Below are positions 55,170 to 63,971 of a DNA stretch of 64,000 nt, piece by piece. This DNA comes from Pseudooceanicola endophyticus (GTDB lineage Bacteria > Pseudomonadota > Alphaproteobacteria > Rhodobacterales > Rhodobacteraceae), in NCBI RefSeq assembly GCF_018760365.1, contig NZ_JAHIAB010000006.1, forward strand, positions 223,373 through 287,372, given 5' to 3'. The position numbers and the translations under genes were made by a program. Position 1 is the first letter of the stretch; every line of letters begins with the position of its first letter. The notes under the pieces are model-generated. The model searched no databases, had not been told where the DNA came from, and saw only the letters and a list, made by a program, of their open reading frames with translations.

Positions 55170-55228
55170 CCTTGATATGTTATAGTGTACAAGATAACAA
55201 GCGCAGCGAACTGTTATGTTATTACACC
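55170..55228. promoter_or_regulatory. Zur boxes and divergent promoters, zur/znuA
   Basis: AT-rich region with two operator-like sites: GTTAT-10-ATAAC (about 55179-55198) and TGTTATGTTATTACA (55212-55226). The second is an imperfect dyad close to Fur/Zur consensus sites. Both lie between the zur and znuA starts and should repress both operons in zinc. Confidence 0.7.
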
Positions 55229-55237
55229 GGAGCAAGC

Positions 55238-56257
55238 ATGATGCGGAAATCCCTTCTGGCGCTGAGCGTGGCGGCGGCGGCCCTTGGGGCCGGCATGGCG
55301 CGGGCGGATGTCCCGCAGGTGGCGGTCGATATCGCACCGCTGCAATCCCTAGTCGCCCGGGTGATGGAGGGCGTCGGCACCCCGCAGGTGATCCTGCCGC
55401 CGGGCGCCGAGCCCCATGAATACGCGCTGCGCCCCTCGGAAGCCCGCGCCCTGAGCCAGGCCGATGCGATCTTCTGGATCGGCGATGCGCTGGAGCCCTG
55501 GCTGGCCAAGGCCCTGGGGTCCCTGGCGCCGGACACGCCGACGCTGGCGATGCTGGATGTCGCGGGCACCCGCACCCTGCCCTTCCGCGAAGGCCTGGGC
55601 GGCGACGATCATGATCACGACGCCCATGCCGATGAGGGCGGACACGATCATGACCATGACCACGCCGACGATCACGACCACGGGCATGACGACGATCACG
55701 GGCATGACGATCACGCCGAGGGCGGCCATCATCATGCCGCGGGTGAAACCGATCCCCATGTCTGGATGGACCCCGAGAATGCCCGCGCCTGGCTGCCGGC
55801 GATTGCCCAGACCCTGTCCAGGCTGGATCCCGAACATGCCCAGGTCTATGCGCAAAACGCCCAGGAGGCCGATGCCGACCTGGCCCAGCTGGAAACCTCG
55901 GTGCACGGGATGCTGGATGGCGACACGCCGCTTCAGGTCGTGGTCGCCCACGATGCCTTCCAGTATTTCGAGGATCGCTTCGGCCTGAAGAACATGGGCG
56001 CGATCACCGATGCCGATGACACGCCCGCCAGCGCCGCGCGCTATTCCGAGATCAGCAACAACGTGGTTGCCGACAAGATCACCTGCTTCATCTCCGTCCC
56101 CGGAGAGGAGAAATCGGTCGAATCCCTGCCGGTGTCCGGCCAGCCCGCCCATATCGTGACGGCCGATCCGCTGGGCAGCAGCTTTGCCCCGGGTCCGGAA
56201 CTGTATGGCGATCTGCTGCTGGATCTGGCGACCAGGCTGTCGGTCTGCCGCGACTGA
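55238..56257 (+). CDS. znuA: Zinc-binding periplasmic protein ZnuA
   Basis: 339 residues. Signal peptide ending ARA near residue 24. Zinc-ligand His residues appear in GAEPHEYALRP near 59, DPHVWMDPENA near 174 and VVAHDAFQYFEDRFGL near 228. The loop at about 122-172 is very rich in His, Asp and Gly, as in ZnuA proteins that scavenge zinc. Start at the first of two ATGs after GGAG. Confidence 0.94.
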   Translation: MMRKSLLALSVAAAALGAGMARADVPQVAVDIAPLQSLVARVMEGVGTPQVILPPGAEPHEYALRPSEARALSQADAIFWIGDALEPWLAKALGSLAPDTPTLAMLDVAGTRTLPFREGLGGDDHDHDAHADEGGHDHDHDHADDHDHGHDDDHGHDDHAEGGHHHAAGETDPHVWMDPENARAWLPAIAQTLSRLDPEHAQVYAQNAQEADADLAQLETSVHGMLDGDTPLQVVVAHDAFQYFEDRFGLKNMGAITDADDTPASAARYSEISNNVVADKITCFISVPGEEKSVESLPVSGQPAHIVTADPLGSSFAPGPELYGDLLLDLATRLSVCRD

Positions 56258-56929
56258 TCAGCTGCCGGTGCGGCCCAGCCTCTTGGACGGAGGTTGGGCC
56301 AGCGCCTCCTGCAGCTGTTCCTGCCGCAGCTCGGCATCGCCGTCCTGGCTGAGGATCAGTCGTTTCACCAGCTCGGCATACATGATTAGGTCGTCGGCCT
56401 CCTGGATCAGGCGGCTGGCGTAATCGTCGAAGACCCGCGTGTCCTGACCCGGCAGGCCGGTCCGCGCCGCCGCCACCACGTTCAGCGCCGGGATCAGCAC
56501 CCGGTCCATCGCCTGGATTGCAAGGTTGTTGACCGGATCCATCGGTGGCAGCTGGGCCAGCGGCTCGGCATACTGGGTCAGTGCCGCCAGCGGCTGCCCC
56601 TCAAAGCTTGAAAACCAGAAGCTCGCCTCGTGGCCGCGCACCGCGTTGCAATTGGTGTGCATCCGTAGCTTATAGAAACGCGCCATTCGCAGATCGAGCT
56701 CGAAGTCCGAGTTCGCGTACATCTCGCCGTCCGGATCCATCCGCCCCAGGTGATCAAGCAGCGTGGTCGCCATCGGCTTGATGAACACGTCCTCCAGCTC
56801 GGGCATGTCCGGATAGGTCAGCTTGTGCAGGACACCGCCATGGCTGACGTCGATCGAGCGCACGCGCCAGACCGACCGGGCCTCGTCCAAGGACAGGTAG
56901 GCCGCAAATTTCGTGGTCTCCGATTTCAA
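56258..56929 (-). CDS. Uncharacterised protein
   Basis: 223 residues with no recognised domain. Mixed helix and strand, no signal peptide or membrane span, several Cys/Trp. The N terminus (KFAAYLSLDEARSVWRVRSIDVSHGG) may resemble a PilZ-like start, but nothing is certain. The start is a TTG at 56929 with GAGGGA upstream; a stop lies five codons before. Convergent with znuA. Confidence 0.55.
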   Translation of the reverse strand: MKSETTKFAAYLSLDEARSVWRVRSIDVSHGGVLHKLTYPDMPELEDVFIKPMATTLLDHLGRMDPDGEMYANSDFELDLRMARFYKLRMHTNCNAVRGHEASFWFSSFEGQPLAALTQYAEPLAQLPPMDPVNNLAIQAMDRVLIPALNVVAAARTGLPGQDTRVFDDYASRLIQEADDLIMYAELVKRLILSQDGDAELRQEQLQEALAQPPSKRLGRTGS

Positions 56930-57288
56930 CTGCTCGGTCCCTCAGCCTGGGTTGATATATCCGCCTCTTCTAAACAATCAGGCAAGGTCGGTTAAGCAAT
57001 TGTTAACAGCAGAGCTCAAACCCTGGATCGTCTGACCGGGTCCGGCCCCGGCCCCTCGCTCGCGGATCCTGTTGGGCCTCTAATGCCTTCGGGAAAAATA
57101 TCTTTTTATTGTATCTATCCAGGTGCACCGGACGGGCGAAACGACGCGGACCAGCGGGCGATGGGGATGACGGGACAGAAAGACGCAGCCCGGACGGCGG
57201 AAAGCGCCACTTAAACGCACAATCCGTACAATGCGCTGCGAATCGTCGGGATGGCCGCCTCGCCTTCGCGCCCCACGCGGACGCCGGG

Positions 57289-57825
57289 ATGAACCTCTCC
57301 GGACGGGCGCACTGGCGCTACAACATCCATTCCGGCCAGCTCTCCTGCTCCGGCGACATCCAGCAGCTGCACGGGCTGTCGCCGCGCGACACGGTGCCGA
57401 TGCCGGAGGACGTGATCGCGGAGCATCATCCCGACGCCCAGAGGGGGCTGCAAAGCCTGTTGGACCTGCGCGACGACATGCAGATCGGCGGCTGTGCCTC
57501 GACCTCGACAGCGACGCGGCCCCTCGGAGCGGCAAGCTGTGCGTCGCCCCGCCGACCGGGAAAGCGAGACCCGGAGCCGCGAACACTGGCTGAATCTGCT
57601 CAAACGCGTGGCCAGCTGAAAGGCGCCGCCGAGAAGGGATCCCCCTTCGTCGCCCATGCCGGGCTGCGCCGTGGAGGGGCCCGGGGCCCAGACTGCAGAA
57701 CGTCCGCCTCGGCAGGAGGCGGGCGTTGCTTCATGTCACGGGGGGCGTCCGCTCAGGCCGCCTTCAGCGCCGAGGCCTCCTGCCCCACGAAAGCGCCATG
57801 CAGGCCCGCGATGGCCGCATCCTGA
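57289..57825 (+). pseudogene. Possible PAS-domain gene remnant
   Basis: The frame from the ATG at 57289 starts like a PAS domain of a sensor protein: GRAHWRYNIHSGQLSCSGDIQQLHGL and EDVIAEHHPDAQRGLQSLLDL. After about 65 residues the similarity stops and the rest is low-complexity and overlaps ask antisense by 73 bases. Either a truncated/frameshifted remnant or a small unusual gene. Upstream 56930-57288 holds an AT-rich patch (57098-57119) but no other gene. Confidence 0.35.
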
Positions 57826-59183
57826 TCGCTGGGCGCCACCAGGAACTGCACGTCGACGCTGCCGGGCACGTATTGCACCGAATGGGTCTTCACCCCGCCC
57901 TCGCGCAGCGCCAGCAGCCCGCGTTCGGCCACGCAGAGCCCGTCGAGGTCGCGCCCGATGACCGACACCAGCCCATGGCGGTTGATCCGCAGCCGGGCGT
58001 TGGGGAAGGCCTGCTGCACGTCGCGCTCGACCCGGCGGATGGTTTCCAGCGGCGCGTTCAGGAAGTGGGTGATGGTGTTGGCGTTGGTGCATTTCGAGAC
58101 GATGTAGACCTTGTGACGGGTCAGCACCTCAAGAATACCCTGATCGTAGCCCTTCACGCCCACCATGTCCTGCTCGAAGACCTCGAAGGCCACGACCGGC
58201 AGGCCGGTGACGATCTCGACCGCCGCCTCGGTGGCGGGGGTGTCGTCGATCAGGGTGCCGGGGTCCTGGGGTTCGAAGGCATTGGCGACCCGCAGGGGGA
58301 TGCCGGCCTTGCGCAGGATCTTCGCCGCCTGGGGGTGGATCGCCTCCATCCCGAGGTTGGAAAGCTGGTCGGCCACGTCGTAATTGGTGTGCCCCAGCTT
58401 GCGCACCTGATCGGCGCCAACCAGGTTCGGATCGGCAGAGGAAAGGTGGAATTCCTTGTGGATGATCGCCTCGGACGCGCCGGTCTGCGCCGCGATGCGG
58501 GCAAAGGTGACCTCGGAATAGCCGCGGTCGAATTCACGCATCAGCCCCTCGGTGCACTGGGCGTAGCCCGTGACGATGGGCATCTCGGTTGCCAGGTCCA
58601 CCTGGGCGAAACCGGCGGCGATGCGGCCCTGAAGATCCAGGTCGTTCTCGTCTCGCCAGCCCGACAGGTCGACGGCCCGGGCGTTCACCCCCGCCCGTTG
58701 CAGCATCAGCACCGTGACGAAGGCGGAATGGCTTTCCCCCAGCCCCGAGAGCAGCTCTCGGATATCCATCATGTGATCGGCCAGCCGGAAATGCCCGTAG
58801 GAGCACAGCCGCTGAAGGTCGAACAGGCAGGAGCGCGCGCCCTCGATCCGCTCGCGGACGAATTCGTCGGCGGCATGGATGTCGGCGGGGTGGTCCAGCA
58901 CCTGCCCATGGGCTTCGCGCATGGCGGCGGCAACATCGCTCAGCGCGTCCAGCCAGCCATGGGCGTTGTCGTCGTTGGCAAACAGGGCATAGACGCCCGG
59001 CTGCCCGGATTTCTTGTGTTCCAGCAGCAGGTTCGTGATGCCGCCGAAGGCGGAGACCACGAAGATGCGGCCATAGAGATCGGCGCCCTCACGTCCCTGG
59101 ATCAGCAGCGTATCGCGCAGCTCGTGCACCTTGCTCATGGAGGTGCCACCGATTTTCTCGACGGTATGTGCGGGGAAAGTCAC
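57753..59183 (-). CDS. ask: Aspartate kinase of ectoine cluster
   Basis: 476 residues, Ask_Ect type. TVEKIGGTSMSKVHELRD at the start, FVVSAFGGITNLLLEHKKSGQPGVY typical of ectoine-linked kinases, then two C-terminal ACT-like regions. Makes aspartyl phosphate for ectoine, apparently free of lysine feedback as inferred for this type. Start is the GTG at 59183 (VTFPAHTVEKIGG) after GGAAG. A GC-rich hairpin at 59253-59276 separates it from ectC. Confidence 0.92.
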   Translation of the reverse strand: MTFPAHTVEKIGGTSMSKVHELRDTLLIQGREGADLYGRIFVVSAFGGITNLLLEHKKSGQPGVYALFANDDNAHGWLDALSDVAAAMREAHGQVLDHPADIHAADEFVRERIEGARSCLFDLQRLCSYGHFRLADHMMDIRELLSGLGESHSAFVTVLMLQRAGVNARAVDLSGWRDENDLDLQGRIAAGFAQVDLATEMPIVTGYAQCTEGLMREFDRGYSEVTFARIAAQTGASEAIIHKEFHLSSADPNLVGADQVRKLGHTNYDVADQLSNLGMEAIHPQAAKILRKAGIPLRVANAFEPQDPGTLIDDTPATEAAVEIVTGLPVVAFEVFEQDMVGVKGYDQGILEVLTRHKVYIVSKCTNANTITHFLNAPLETIRRVERDVQQAFPNARLRINRHGLVSVIGRDLDGLCVAERGLLALREGGVKTHSVQYVPGSVDVQFLVAPSDQDAAIAGLHGAFVGQEASALKAA

Positions 59184-59284
59184 GTGGTTTTCTTCCCGGG
59201 GCCGCAGGGGCCCGGGCCTCTTTCTGGGATCGGTACGGGCGAAGATCGGGATGGGACCGGCCCGAAGGCCGGCCCCGGAGGGCC

Positions 59285-59683
59285 TCAGGCCAGCTCCTCG
59301 GCGGGCGCGTAGGAGCCGTCCTCGCGGTGCACCTCGGTGCCGGTCACCGGCGGGTTGAAGCAGCAGGCCATCACCAGCTCCTCGTCGGCGACGAGGGTGT
59401 GCTTGTCGTGCTCGTTCAGCGCGTACATGACGCCCGGCTTGATCTCGTGCGTCTCGCCGGTGGCAAGGTCGGTGATCCGGCCCTTGCCCTGCATGCAGTA
59501 GACGCTCTCGAAGTGGTTCTTGTAGTGGAACGTGTGCTCCGAACCGGCTTCCAGGAAGGTGATGTGGAACGAGAAGCCCATGCCGTCGTTCGCCAGCAGC
59601 ATCCGGACCGAGGTCCACTTGGCATCCGAGGTCACACGGTCTTTTTCGTTTTTGACGATCTCGTTGAAGTCGCGAACAATCAT
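59285..59683 (-). CDS. ectC: Ectoine synthase
   Basis: 132-residue cupin that cyclises N-gamma-acetyl-diaminobutyrate to ectoine. MIVRDFNEIVKNEKDRV, then HITFLEAGSEHTFHYKNHFESVYCMQGKGRI with metal ligands (Glu, Tyr, His) and ALNEHDKHTL. Start at 59683 follows GGAG inside the ectB end; 4 bases separate the two. Confidence 0.96.
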   Translation of the reverse strand: MIVRDFNEIVKNEKDRVTSDAKWTSVRMLLANDGMGFSFHITFLEAGSEHTFHYKNHFESVYCMQGKGRITDLATGETHEIKPGVMYALNEHDKHTLVADEELVMACCFNPPVTGTEVHREDGSYAPAEELA

Positions 59684-59687
59684 TTTG

Positions 59688-60971
59688 TTACTCCGCAGCA
59701 AATTTGGTTTCGTTGACCTGCGAGGCCGCCGCCTCGAGCAGGATCTTCAGGCCCTTGCGGAAGGTCTCTTCCGGGGTGGTCAGCGGCGCGAGGACCTTGA
59801 CGACCTCGTCTTGGGCGCCCGAGGTCTCGATGATGAGACCGCGCTCGAAGGCCTCGGCGCAGATCGCGCCGGCCAGCTCGCCCGAGCCCACATCGACCCC
59901 CTGCATCATGCCGCGGCCCTTCAGCCGGGCACCGGGGATGGATTTCGCAAGGGTTTCCATCGCCTCCGTGAGGATCCCGGCCCGGGTGGCAATCTCCTTC
60001 TCGAAGCGCTCATCGCTCCAGAATTTCTCGATCGCGACGCGGGCCGTGACGAAGGCATGGGTGTTGCCCCGGAAGGTGCCGTTGTGTTCGGCGGGCTTCC
60101 AGAGGTCGTGTTCCGGCTTCACCAGCAGCGCGGCGAAGGGCAGGCCCATCCCCGACAGCGACTTGGCAAGCGGGATCAGGTCCGGCTCGATCCCCATCTT
60201 CTCGAAGGAGAAGAAGGTGCCGGTGCGCCCGATGCCCGCCTGGATGTCATCGGCGATCAGCAGGGCGCCGAACTTCTTCGCCAGACGGGCAATCCCGCGC
60301 ATCCATTCGGGGGAGGCGGCGTTCAGCCCGCCCTCGCCCTGGACCGGCTCCAGCAGGAAGGCCGCGGGCGCATCGATGCCCGAGCTGTCGTTCTCCAGCA
60401 TCTGCTCGATGATGGCGAGCGTATCGCCGCCTTCGCCCAGCGAGCCCTCGTAGGGCATCCGGGTCACGCCCTGCAGCGGCAGGCCGCCCCCGTTGCGCTT
60501 GCCCTTGTTGCCGGTCGCCGCCAGCGCGCCCAGGGTCATGCCGTGGAAGCCGTTGGTGAAGGCAATGATATTGGTGCGCCCCGTGACCTTGCGCGCCAGC
60601 TTCATCGCGGCCTCGACCGCGTTGGTGCCGGTGGGGCCGACCATCATGACCTTGTGGGACATGTTGCGGGGCTGCAGGATCTTCTGCTCGAAGGTCTCGA
60701 GGAAGGCCTGTTTGGTCTCGGTGTACATGTCCAGGCCATGGGCGATGCCGTCGTTGCTGATATGCTCGATCAGCGCGGCCTTCATGTCCGGGTCGTTATG
60801 GCCGTAGTTCAGCGAGGAACAGCCGGCGAGGAAGTCGATATAGGTCTTGCCGTTCACGTCCGTCATCTCGGACCCGGAGGCCGAGGTGAAGACGGTATCG
60901 AAGCTGCGGCAGTAGCTGCGGGCTTCGGATTCGCGGCGTTTGAAGACGGTGATGTTGGCTTCGGTCGACAT
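59688..60971 (-). CDS. ectB: Diaminobutyrate-2-oxoglutarate transaminase
   Basis: 427-residue class III PLP aminotransferase turning aspartate semialdehyde into diaminobutyrate. VGPTGTNAVEAAMKLARKVTGR, ADDIQAGIGRTGTFFSFEKMGI and the PLP Lys in LAKSLSGMGLP. Start after AAAGGA. Middle gene of ectABC-ask. Confidence 0.95.
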   Translation of the reverse strand: MSTEANITVFKRRESEARSYCRSFDTVFTSASGSEMTDVNGKTYIDFLAGCSSLNYGHNDPDMKAALIEHISNDGIAHGLDMYTETKQAFLETFEQKILQPRNMSHKVMMVGPTGTNAVEAAMKLARKVTGRTNIIAFTNGFHGMTLGALAATGNKGKRNGGGLPLQGVTRMPYEGSLGEGGDTLAIIEQMLENDSSGIDAPAAFLLEPVQGEGGLNAASPEWMRGIARLAKKFGALLIADDIQAGIGRTGTFFSFEKMGIEPDLIPLAKSLSGMGLPFAALLVKPEHDLWKPAEHNGTFRGNTHAFVTARVAIEKFWSDERFEKEIATRAGILTEAMETLAKSIPGARLKGRGMMQGVDVGSGELAGAICAEAFERGLIIETSGAQDEVVKVLAPLTTPEETFRKGLKILLEAAASQVNETKFAAE

Positions 60972-61004
60972 GGGGTGATCCTTTCGTGGGAGGGGCAGAG
61001 CGGC

Positions 61005-61547
61005 TCAGGCAGCAGCGCGGGGGCTGGCGGCCGGGCTCTCCCTCAGGGTGATGGTCACCATGTGCTCGGTGGCGTGCTGGCCATCGAAATGGTCCGCTTC
61101 GGTGAAATGCGGCCGATCGGTCAGATCGGCCCCCGCCCGCGCGGCGAACTTGCGGAACAGCGCCCAGGAAGCGCCGTTGTCCTTGGTGATCGTGGTCTTG
61201 ATGCGGCGCACGTCCAGATCGGCGCGGTTCACCAGATGCGACAGCATCTTGGCCCCCAGGCCACGGCCGCGGGCCTTTTCGGAAACGGCGACCTGCCAGA
61301 CGAACAGCGTGCCCGGCTCGGACGGGACCATGTGGCCCGACACCCAGCCGACAACACCCTTGTCGCTGTCCACGGCAACCACGCAGGTGTCCGCGAAATG
61401 GTCGCATTGCACCAGGTTGCAGTACATGGAGTTTTCGTCCAGCGGCTTGCACGCCCGCACGAGCGCCCAGATGTCGGCGCCATCCCGCGAGGAGGGCTTC
61501 CGCAACGTCAGAGTCGAGGGGTGAACTGTTCCGCTTCCATCAAGCAT
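61005..61547 (-). CDS. ectA: Diaminobutyrate acetyltransferase
   Basis: 180-residue GNAT enzyme that acetylates diaminobutyrate. RKPSSRDGADIWALVRACKPLDENSMYCNLVQCDHFADTC is typical, with the acetyl-CoA motif VSEKARGRGLGAKMLSHLV. First gene of the osmolyte operon. AAGGAAG ribosome site just after a hairpin. Confidence 0.95.
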   Translation of the reverse strand: MLDGSGTVHPSTLTLRKPSSRDGADIWALVRACKPLDENSMYCNLVQCDHFADTCVVAVDSDKGVVGWVSGHMVPSEPGTLFVWQVAVSEKARGRGLGAKMLSHLVNRADLDVRRIKTTITKDNGASWALFRKFAARAGADLTDRPHFTEADHFDGQHATEHMVTITLRESPAASPRAAA

Positions 61548-61796
61548 GGGGTCTGCTTCCTTTTTGCTTCGCCAAGCAAAGTAACCTCAGCGGAAACTAT
61601 TTCAACCCACCTAAGTAATTTTCTTCCCCGAACTGGTGTCGGCCCCTGATTTTAGAGAATTTCCCCTTGAATACCTAAGCAACATACCCAGATCTATCGG
61701 GCTATGAGACAGGAAAATGCTAAGGTTGAGCGAATAATTGCCTTCGGCGCTCTGCGGTGCGAGGATGGATCCTCTTCAGAATCGGGGCTTTGGGGC
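61548..61796. promoter_or_regulatory. ectA/ectR divergent control region
   Basis: AT-rich. Two direct copies of ACCTAAGYAA (61609-61618 and 61673-61682), 64 bases apart, about six helical turns, are candidate EctR sites. An inverted repeat TTTGCTT-CGCC-AAGCAAA (61563-61580) is just before the ectA ribosome site and could act at DNA or RNA level. Confidence 0.5.
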
Positions 61797-62270
61797 ATGG
61801 ACCGCACGGACGACAGTTTGATTGCCTTGCGACGCATCCTGCGCGCAACGGAACTTTTCGGCAAAGAGCTGGCCCATGCGGCCGGCCTCTCGCCCGTGCA
61901 GTTCCGTGTGCTGCAGCTTGTGGCCGAGCAGGGCATGAGCACGCCCAAGGCGATCTCCGTGCAGATGGGGGTCACTCAGGCAACGATCACGGCCCTGCTG
62001 GACCGGCTGGAAAAGCAGGGCATGATCACCCGCGCCCGCAGCCAGGTGGACCGTCGGCAGATGAACATCGCCGTGACCGAGAAGGGCCGCGCCACGGTCG
62101 CCGAGGCGCCCGACCCGCTGCAACAGCGCTACGTGCGCCAGTTCGAATCCCTGAAGGACTGGGAGCAGGCGCAGATCATCGCCGCGCTGGAACGCGTCGC
62201 CTCGATGCTGGATGCCGAGGACATGGATGCCTCTCCGGTGCTGCACAGCGGCGAGATCAAGCCAAGCTGA
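61797..62270 (+). CDS. ectR: MarR family regulator EctR
   Basis: 157 residues. MarR winged helix LSPVQFRVLQLVAEQGMSTPKAISVQMGVTQATITALLDRLEKQGMITRARSQVDRRQMNIAVT. Divergent MarR genes next to ectABC-ask are the EctR repressors. An upstream ATG at 61704 is in frame, but the 31 codons between have AT-rich third positions, so 61797 is preferred. Confidence 0.88.
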   Translation: MDRTDDSLIALRRILRATELFGKELAHAAGLSPVQFRVLQLVAEQGMSTPKAISVQMGVTQATITALLDRLEKQGMITRARSQVDRRQMNIAVTEKGRATVAEAPDPLQQRYVRQFESLKDWEQAQIIAALERVASMLDAEDMDASPVLHSGEIKPS

Positions 62271-62289
62271 GCCCCGCAGGCAGGGCAGA

Positions 62290-62322
62290 CGGAAAAGGGC
62301 GGCCAGGGGCCGCCCTTTCCGC
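62290..62322 (+). terminator. Terminator after ectR
   Basis: GGAAAAGGGCGGCC / GGCCGCCCTTTCC (about 62291-62320) with a 3-base loop, serving the convergent ectR and demethylase genes. Short T runs on both strands. Confidence 0.7.
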
Positions 62323-62338
62323 TTTATCCGGGATCCCC

Positions 62339-63682
62339 TCAGGCTTCGGCCAGCGACGCGGCTTCCTCCGACATATCCGGCTGGGCCTCGAAGACAGAGC
62401 GGCGCACCCGCGCCTTCAGCACCTGCTGGCCGAAATCGGCCTCTGCCGGGGTGCCCGGGCCGGGATGGAAGCCCCAGACCAGGTCCAGCTCGGTGCCCGG
62501 CGCCGCATGACGGCCCTCCACCAGCGACAGCGACAGCACCGCCTTCAGCGGATCGATCCGCGCCGTGCACATGGTCAGCCCCACCAGGGCGCCGTCCTTT
62601 TCGATCCGGAACCGCCCATGGTTCAGCAGGTAGCTGTCCGGTCCGCCCAGGACGCGCGCGGCGTCCGCGGCGTCGATCTCCAGCGTCACCTTGCGGCGGG
62701 TATCCTGGGCACGCCGCGCCAGCATGGCCTCGCGCCCATTGAAGTCGCGCCCAAGCGCCATGACACGGCCAAAGCCCATCTCGAACGGGGTGACGTAGTA
62801 ATCCTCGATCCGGTCGGAATAGAAACTGCCGTAGATCGGCTTGTGCTCGCGGATCGCCTCCGCCGGCAGGGTGGCGCGGTAGCCCGTCAGGCAGGACTGG
62901 TAGATCGCCGGCACCGGCACCGGCATCCAGCCGCTTTCCACTGCGCCCGCAGCATGGGCCAGTGCACCGACCTCGGTCAGGCGCATCGGACGCCCCAGCC
63001 GCGCCAGATCCTCGCGCAGGCGCTCTCCCACGGCCCATTTGCCGACGAATTCATAGCCCGGCTGGCCCATCTTGCTTTGCCGCAGCACGCGCACTTCGCC
63101 ATCGGCATAGGGCAGGCTGACGGAATGCAGCAGCTCCAGCTCCGGCAGCGCGGTGCCCAGAACCTTGCGGGTCAGGGCCTCGGCCATCGGGCCCTGGAGG
63201 CGGAAGCGAAACAGCTCCGGAGGGCCGGACCGGCGCCGCGAGTCATCGACGAAATGCATGTCGATGTCGTAGTAGCCGCATTCCGACTTGTAGAGCAGCC
63301 AGCGATGGATCGGCGGCGCCCCGGTCAGAACGTAGCGATTGGCGGCAGTGCGCAGCACGATGCATTCGCCAATCAGGTAGCCATCCTCGCTGACGGGGAT
63401 ATAGCTCTTGGCCTGACCAATGGCGAATTCCGAGAAATCGGTCGCGCTGTATTGCGACAGGAAATGCGTGGCTTCCTTGCCCGACACGAACAGGTCCGAC
63501 ATGTGGTGCGACAGGTCGATCAGCGCGACGCGCTCGCGCCAGGCGGCCTGCTCCTCCCGCCAGCCGGTGATTTCCGGTGGCACCACCGGTCGGGTCCAGA
63601 CCCGCGGCGCATCCGTCCAGAGCAGCCGAACGGCAGAACCTGCCTCGGCGATCGCGGTTTCCAGAGACTTGGCGGTCAGCAT
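62339..63682 (-). CDS. GcvT-fold O-demethylase-like protein (LigM type)
   Basis: 447 residues of the glycine-cleavage T-protein fold. Shared with LigM, the tetrahydrofolate-dependent vanillate/3-O-methylgallate demethylase: PVVPPEITGWREEQAAWR, LIDLSHHMSDLFVSGKEA, VESGWMPVPVPAIY and GSFYSDRIEDYYVTPFEMG. It may take a methyl from an aromatic methoxy or other methylated compound to folate. DmdA or dimethylglycine enzymes are less similar. Start at 63682 after GGAGGGAGGA. Confidence 0.75.
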   Translation of the reverse strand: MLTAKSLETAIAEAGSAVRLLWTDAPRVWTRPVVPPEITGWREEQAAWRERVALIDLSHHMSDLFVSGKEATHFLSQYSATDFSEFAIGQAKSYIPVSEDGYLIGECIVLRTAANRYVLTGAPPIHRWLLYKSECGYYDIDMHFVDDSRRRSGPPELFRFRLQGPMAEALTRKVLGTALPELELLHSVSLPYADGEVRVLRQSKMGQPGYEFVGKWAVGERLREDLARLGRPMRLTEVGALAHAAGAVESGWMPVPVPAIYQSCLTGYRATLPAEAIREHKPIYGSFYSDRIEDYYVTPFEMGFGRVMALGRDFNGREAMLARRAQDTRRKVTLEIDAADAARVLGGPDSYLLNHGRFRIEKDGALVGLTMCTARIDPLKAVLSLSLVEGRHAAPGTELDLVWGFHPGPGTPAEADFGQQVLKARVRRSVFEAQPDMSEEAASLAEA

Positions 63683-63907
63683 CAGTCCTCCCTCCGATAA
63701 CACATGCGAGCGGCCTCCCACCCGAGTCGCATGCCCGATAAAGCTATGATCAGAGTGCATGTCGGCCATGCATAAAATCAAGTTCTTTCTCGTTTCGGGC
63801 GAGGATTTGCCGAAGGTCAGCAAGCCATGGTGGCCCCTCCCCCGCCCTGATCCAGGTCAAGGCGGGTGCCGGCGGCGTTATTTGATCTGAAGGGGATTAC
63901 AAACGCC
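63683..63907. other. Upstream region of the demethylase-like gene
   Basis: 225 bases with no gene seen. It should hold the demethylase promoter and the downstream side of the rrn operon. Confidence 0.3.
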
Positions 63908-63940
63908 AACGGCCCCGAGCTGTAAGCTCGGGGCCGTTTT
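63908..63940 (-). terminator. Terminator of the rrn operon
   Basis: 13-bp stem AACGGCCCCGAGC / GCTCGGGGCCGTT (63908-63920 and 63926-63938). TTTT follows on the plus strand. It lies 31 bases after the 5S 3' end. Confidence 0.82.
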
Positions 63941-63971
63941 GATTATGTCATCGTATATGAGGTTTTTTCTA

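Noticed and set aside
55600..55745. Apparent tandem repeats of GAYCAY in znuA and similar tracts in cbiX, cobW and znuC
   Set aside because: These are codon-level repeats from His/Asp-rich protein segments, not independent DNA repeats.
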